Of a DNA stretch of 64,000 nt, positions 59,511-64,000 are shown one piece after another. Each line of letters begins with the position of its first letter. Within the stretch, counting starts at the first letter, position 1. Source of the stretch: Amoebidium appalachense (lineage: Eukaryota; Ichthyosporea); the NCBI GenBank assembly GCA_963693365.1, contig CAVNZM010000016.1:5580001-5644000 (forward strand), written 5' to 3'. The position numbers were made by a program, and so were the translations under genes. The notes under the pieces were generated by a model, which was given only the letters and a program-made list of their open reading frames with translations, did no database searches and was not told where the DNA came from.

Positions 59511-60124
59511 CTGAGGATGGGCTCTGCTTATGACGCATACTGTGCACATGGCTGATGTTGCATACTTGAATATTTGCCTTTGCATGTGTCCTGCACCATG
59601 CTTCTCGTCGTGTATGCGTACTTCGTACCGTGTTCCGCATTCAAACCCCCCCCCCCCCCCCCCCCCCTTCCTCCCTCTGTTCAAGTGTCTTCTGCCTGCA
59701 CACTTCTCATTTTTGTGATGTTTTTGTTGTTGCTCTTTGTTGTCTCCTCCATATTTCCAACCCTCTAATGCATACATCACCCCCCCCCCACCTCCGCCCC
59801 CTTGCTCCCATACCCCACCTCCTCCCTACCAACACTTTTGCATTACCCACCTGTTCTGGTCCCCTTGGTTCGCCCATTTGCTTCATGTTTCTCAATGTCG
59901 GCCCTCAGACCCCTGGATCCCTTTTCTCTTACACTTTGGATTGTCTTCCCCACTCCTCTCGTTCTCACACACAGAACACCCATTTACCCACATACACAGA
60001 CACACGTGTACTTTCCTACCCTGCTCATGCACATACGCTCAATACATAACATACACGTACCATGACCCCCAATTATGTTTCTAGCCATATTCTCGTTTTT
60101 TGGGATCATTTCGTTGGTTTTATG

Positions 60125-60159
<35 letters not shown>

Positions 60160-60175
60160 CCCCCACAGGCACACG

Positions 60176-60221
<46 letters not shown>

Positions 60222-60469
60222 AAAACACCACAAAGAAAAAAAAATTTGCACATGTGCGCGCACGCACACACACACATTGCACGAACACCACCGTGGATCA
60301 ATCCACACATTCCTACTCTTGCTCTCTTGCCACCCTTGCCGTTTGCCGCTCTCCTCGTCGTGTTCCAATGTACCATTCCTCATGCTTATGTCACAGTTGC
60401 CCTTACCCATCCACACATAATATCCCCCCCCCCCCCCCCCCCCCCCTCGGGTACGTCGTAGCAGTTGTA

Positions 60470-60505
<36 letters not shown>

Positions 60506-60815
60506 CCCCTGGAGAGTCGTAGATACGCGGGCTAAGGGGTCGAAACTCAGACGCAATTGATGACTTGTGCCCTCCCTGAGGATGGGCTCTGCTTATGACG
60601 CATACTGTGCGCATGGCTGATGTTGCATACTTGAATGTTTGCCTTTGCATGTGTCCTTCGTGTATGCGTACTTCGTACCGTGTTCCGCATTCAAACCCCC
60701 CCCCCCCCCCCCCCCTAACGGGGGGTCTTTTTCCCAACTCCCACCTTCCCTCCGATGTACCATTCCCTTTTCTGCACATCTGCTCCGTCACCATGTACTC
60801 AAGCTTTACCCCCCT

Positions 60816-60855
<40 letters not shown>

Positions 60856-60971
60856 TTCTCTCTCTCTTCCCCTCCCCACCCCTTTCCACCCGATTTAAAG
60901 TTTACTTCATACCCTGCTAAACATCCTAACCCCCCCCCCCCCCCCCCCCCCCCCCCTCTCCCCATCCCCCC

Positions 60972-61014
<43 letters not shown>

Positions 61015-61163
61015 GACGGGTGCGGGGTTCAACGTGTGGTTTGGGGAGTACATGCACTTCTGCTACTTTGCCTTCTACTTCATCCTGGGCGGCACATGGC
61101 CCCTCATCTGGCTGCTGTGCCCACGGGAGCAGTTTGACCGCACTACAACAGGTAAAAAAGCCA

Positions 61164-61238
<75 letters not shown>

Positions 61239-62379
61239 AGAGAGAGAGAGAGAGAAAGAAACCCCAACCCACCCACCCGTCCCGGTCTTCTCTTCCCAAG
61301 TCTGCTTTTGTGTCCAACACCCTTCCCCCCCTCCCCCCTCCTCTCCCCTTCCTGTCCTGTCGGGGACCACTTGCACGTTTATCTTTTTGTCGTTATGTCT
61401 GTCTTTCTGCACATATGGTTATGTCAGGGATCGGAAGAATGGATGAAGATTGTGACATGCCTCCTGAAGGTTTTTTTCTTTCTTTTTCTTTTTTATTTTT
61501 TTTTTTTTTGGGGGGGGGGGGGGGGGGTTGGCTAGGCTACTCTAGCACATGTCTACCATGACTTGGTCAATCCGTGTTCTCTGCATGATCTCAAGGTAAT
61601 CACAGCAGCTTTCAAATATCCACTAGCTTACATACCTCGTCCCCGAAAGGACGAATACAGTCCATACAGCCACCGACATTTCACTAACATACTTATCCCT
61701 GCATCCATCAAGAAATGTATGCATTATTATCTATCCATTAGCTTGCATATCCCGTTTTTCCAGTGACAACCATATTTTTGTACATCCACTAAGACACATA
61801 TCCGGTATATCCACTAACAAATTTATCCCGTCCCACCGCAGTTGTCACCCTCACCTACCTGTCATGCCTCGCATGCTACCTCATCATGCCCGCCAAGGGC
61901 CCCTTTTGGACATATGGTCCCCCCGCACCGGGTGAAGTTGGTGTATTTTTCTCGTATATCACACACGCAATTGATGAAAGTGGTAGTAGCCGTGGCACGG
62001 CCATGCCATCTGCCCACTGTGGGCTGACGATGGCTAACTGGCTGTGTGCTATGCTCTACTTGTGGCCCCTGGCTGCTATATACATGCTTGTGGCTCCCGG
62101 GTTGATCTTTTCTACGAGTATGTGATGACCCATTCCCCCCCCCCCCTCCCCCCCCCTTTTCCCCACCTCTTCACATCTTTTTGCGCGTGGTTCTTTCTTC
62201 CTCCACACACACACGCTCTCTGTTAGCCTTCTCCCCTCCCTTTGCTCCTTTCACCCCACCTTCCTCACTCCCCCCCCCCCCCCCCACACACACACACACA
62301 CACACACTCTCTCTCTCTCTCTCTCTCTCTCTACCTCTACCTCTCTCCTGTCCAATCCACTCTCCCTTCCTCCCTGCTA

Positions 62380-62411
<32 letters not shown>

Positions 62412-63245
62412 TTCTCTCTCGACTCTTTATCCTGGATTTGTTTGCTTGATGCTGTAAAACATACAGCACAAGAGCGTATAGAAGATTTCGAATAGTAGAA
62501 TGCATCTCCCCTCAGTGTTTTTCGTATACCACGAAAAGTGCATAGGTAAGTGTGGTGGAGCAGTGATCGTTCGAGGACATGCTTTGAAACTGTTCTTTGT
62601 ATGCCTGTGGACAGACATGGAGACAAATGAGGAAGGGTAGGGGGGTTTGGGAGGGGAGGGGGAGGGGGGTTTATATATGGTAGTTTTTGTAGGGGAGGGG
62701 AGGACTAGAGTGTGTGTTTACGCGTGTGCATGCGCGCGCGCGTGTCGCGCGCGCGTGTGTGTCTGTGTGTGTATATGTTTGTGTGTGTGCGGGGGCATGT
62801 GTGTGTGCGCGCACACACGTGTATGTGTTTAAAAATGGTTTTTGGAAAGGGAAGAGGTGGTATCGTTCTATCATTTTTTCCCAGTCACTAACATGTGTAT
62901 GCCATAGTGTGGTGTGGGTTCCACTATGGTGTAGACTCCCTCTTCGGCTGTCTGGTGGGTGGGCTCTGCTGTGTGGTTGGTGTGTGGATGGCCAAGAACA
63001 CGACATACCACTTCCCGCAATGCGACGACAAATATAGAGATGGTTTTGCACGCCTCCCGGTCTATGTCGTTCCCGCACCGGGGGCGATGGCTCAGAATTG
63101 GCCGAATGCCGATGTCGACATGGTCGATTCAGGTATGTGTTCGGAGTGGTTTTGTGGCTTTTTTATTGGTTGGCGGGGATACGGGGGGGGGGGGGGGGGT
63201 TGATTGGTGGGTGCTTTTTGTTTTTGTTTTTGTGAGTGTGTGTGT

Positions 63246-63280
<35 letters not shown>

Positions 63281-63485
63281 ATATGGTGGTGCGGATTACT
63301 GATTATCGTGCATTTTGTGTTGTGACATTCCAAGCTGCTGTTTCTTTCTCTGTGCATTGTTTTCCACACGTGCACCGACACTCCCATGCTTGTGTGTACG
63401 ATCGTGTGCATGTGTGCGTGTGCGTGTGTGTATTCGTGTGTTGCTTCTGGCATCATATTGTGTGTGACCTGCAGCCGTTTGTCTG

Positions 63486-63525
<40 letters not shown>

Positions 63526-63583
63526 ACACCACCCCAACCTCACTTCATACACACCCATGCACACACGCTCGTGTGTGCGCGCG

Positions 63584-63639
<56 letters not shown>

Positions 63640-63778
63640 TGACTCGCTGTCACCCACACGGACCTATTCGGATATTGAGATGAACTCCCCCCCCACGGCG
63701 GTAGCACACAACGGATCCATGGATGCTCGTAAGACAAAACACTGCAAACAGATATACATCCTTGAAGAACAAAACTAA
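56178..63778 (+). CDS. PAP2/AUR1-like multi-pass membrane protein (8 exons)
   Basis: Exons: 56178-56259, 57673-57864, 58451-58584, 58859-58971, 61012-61151, 61842-62117, 62908-63132, 63639-63778 (TAA), about 433 residues, all phases consistent. The N-terminus is basic and cytosolic-looking (MAGTTTKLKKGLRSPRSTSP). About six or seven hydrophobic segments follow. The C-terminal half carries PAP2 signatures: MPAKGPFW, then AMPSAHCG (C2, PSxH), then STMWCGFHYGVD (C3, S-x6-H-x3-D, with Thr after Ser as in AUR1 rather than Arg). Spacing matches PAP2-superfamily phosphatases and inositol-phosphorylceramide synthases. The acidic tail (DDSLSPTRTYSDIEMNSPP) looks phosphorylatable. A lipid phosphatase or head-group transferase of the endomembrane system is inferred; the substrate cannot be told. 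A possible extra 42-nt exon lies at 61428-61469. Confidence 0.88.
59180..59345 (+). repeat. Two (CA)n arrays separated by CGGCGCGTAGG, then (CATGCA)n
   Basis: In PAP2-gene intron 4. ACCGGCGCGTAGGCACACAC occurs twice (about 59180 and 59257), each followed by a long CA array. A (CACATG)n array follows at 59342-59393. Confidence 0.9.
59512..59646 (+). repeat. Dispersed repeat, subfamily 2
   Basis: In PAP2-gene intron 4, sense. TGAGGATGGGCTCTGCTTAT, then a variant middle (CATGGCTGATGTTGCATACT) and end (CCGTGTTCCGCATTCAAAC), then poly-C. It shares the variant middle only with 60530-60696. Confidence 0.9.
60530..60696 (+). repeat. Dispersed repeat, subfamily 2, with part of the left module
   Basis: Starts GGAGAGTCGTAGATACGC and GGTCGAAACTCAG (left module end), then TGAGGATGGGCTCTGCTTAT and the subfamily 2 middle, then poly-C. 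A shorter 3' remnant lies at 60898-60930. PAP2-gene intron 4, sense. Confidence 0.9.
61428..61469 (+). other. Possible 42-nt alternative exon in PAP2-gene intron 5
   Basis: ATGTCAG precedes 61428 and GTTTTT follows 61469. The 42 bases read GIGRMDEDCDMPPE in the phase set by the flanking exons (1 in, 1 out), with no stop. It would lie in the loop after FDRTTT. The donor is weak (AAG|GTTTTT). No homology recognised, so this is only a candidate. Confidence 0.35.
61610..61835 (+). repeat. Degenerate about 22-bp repeat before PAP2 exon 6
   Basis: At least four units resembling TATCCACTAACATACATATC, spaced irregularly, reaching the exon 6 acceptor. The CTAAC/CTAAG cores resemble branch-point sequences. 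Confidence 0.6.
63133..63638 (+). other. Intron with G runs in its 5' half and C/(CA)n in its 3' half
   Basis: PAP2-gene intron 7. It starts GTATGTG, has G runs at 63184-63200 and 63246-63279, then a C run at 63487-63522 and (CA)n from 63591 to the acceptor ACACAG. The two halves are complementary. Confidence 0.8.
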
Positions 63779-64000
63779 TATCCTTTTGTTTGCTCCCTAT
63801 CTTCTCTTTATGGTGTTATGAACATGATAAGAGTGTACTCTTTTACTAGATTATACTCTTTTACTTTCCCTCTGTTTCGGATTAATATCACGCGATATGT
63901 TGTTGCGGGGTTTTGTGATTGGCGGATGTACTATATTATTTGGCATGGTCATATACGGGTGGTGTTATTAGGAGAACTCTTGGCTTAATTGGATGTATAT
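63779..64000. other. 3' flank of the PAP2 gene
   Basis: Ordinary AT-leaning sequence with no AATAAA seen. Contains a short repeated TACTCTTTTACT motif (about 63836-63862). Nothing else supported. Confidence 0.6.

Overview
This window is nuclear DNA of an intron-rich eukaryote. Five multi-exon genes on the + strand can be joined exon by exon with consistent GT-AG phases, and one long intronless gene lies on the - strand. The products are eukaryotic: a PRP4/PRPF4B splicing kinase with a long RS/RD/RE-type N-terminus, a DHRS7B-type short-chain reductase, a PAP2/AUR1-like membrane enzyme, a bZIP protein and a UspA-fold protein. The PRPF4B and DHRS7B architectures resemble animals and their unicellular relatives. 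With large repeat-filled introns, I would guess a holozoan protist, for instance an ichthyosporean-like organism, but the sequence alone does not prove this.

Layout. 1-13462: gene-poor and repeat-rich. It holds a 1.0-kb terminal-inverted-repeat element (1530-2550), a decayed LINE reverse-transcriptase fragment (5943-6385, -), a broken small ORF (8094-8471, -) and long poly-C/poly-G and (CA)n/(GT)n tracts. 13463-19743: lysine-rich coiled-coil protein, 6 exons. 22183-29280: DHRS7B-like reductase, 8 exons. 32195-34168 (-): bZIP protein, one exon, divergent from 35158-39759, a universal stress protein with 5 exons. 41287-52464: PRPF4B kinase, 11 exons. 56178-63778: PAP2/AUR1-like protein, 8 exons.

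The genes do not form a pathway. Two have lipid-related assignments (a DHRS7B-type ether-lipid reductase and a PAP2/AUR1-like enzyme), two are regulators (bZIP, PRPF4B) and one is a stress protein.

The most unusual material is in the introns. (1) A dispersed repeat family ending in a poly-C tract lies almost always in the sense orientation inside introns. (2) Intronic copies of exon edges carry their own splice signals, and two of them could act as in-frame micro-exons of 27 and 36 nt. (3) Several introns start in (GT)n or poly-G and end in poly-C or (CA)n, so their ends are complementary. (4) A 54-bp perfect hairpin in a DHRS7B intron is built from two opposed copies of the repeat family. 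Four apparent +1 frameshifts in otherwise convincing coding exons mostly fall near homopolymers and are probably base-calling or assembly errors.
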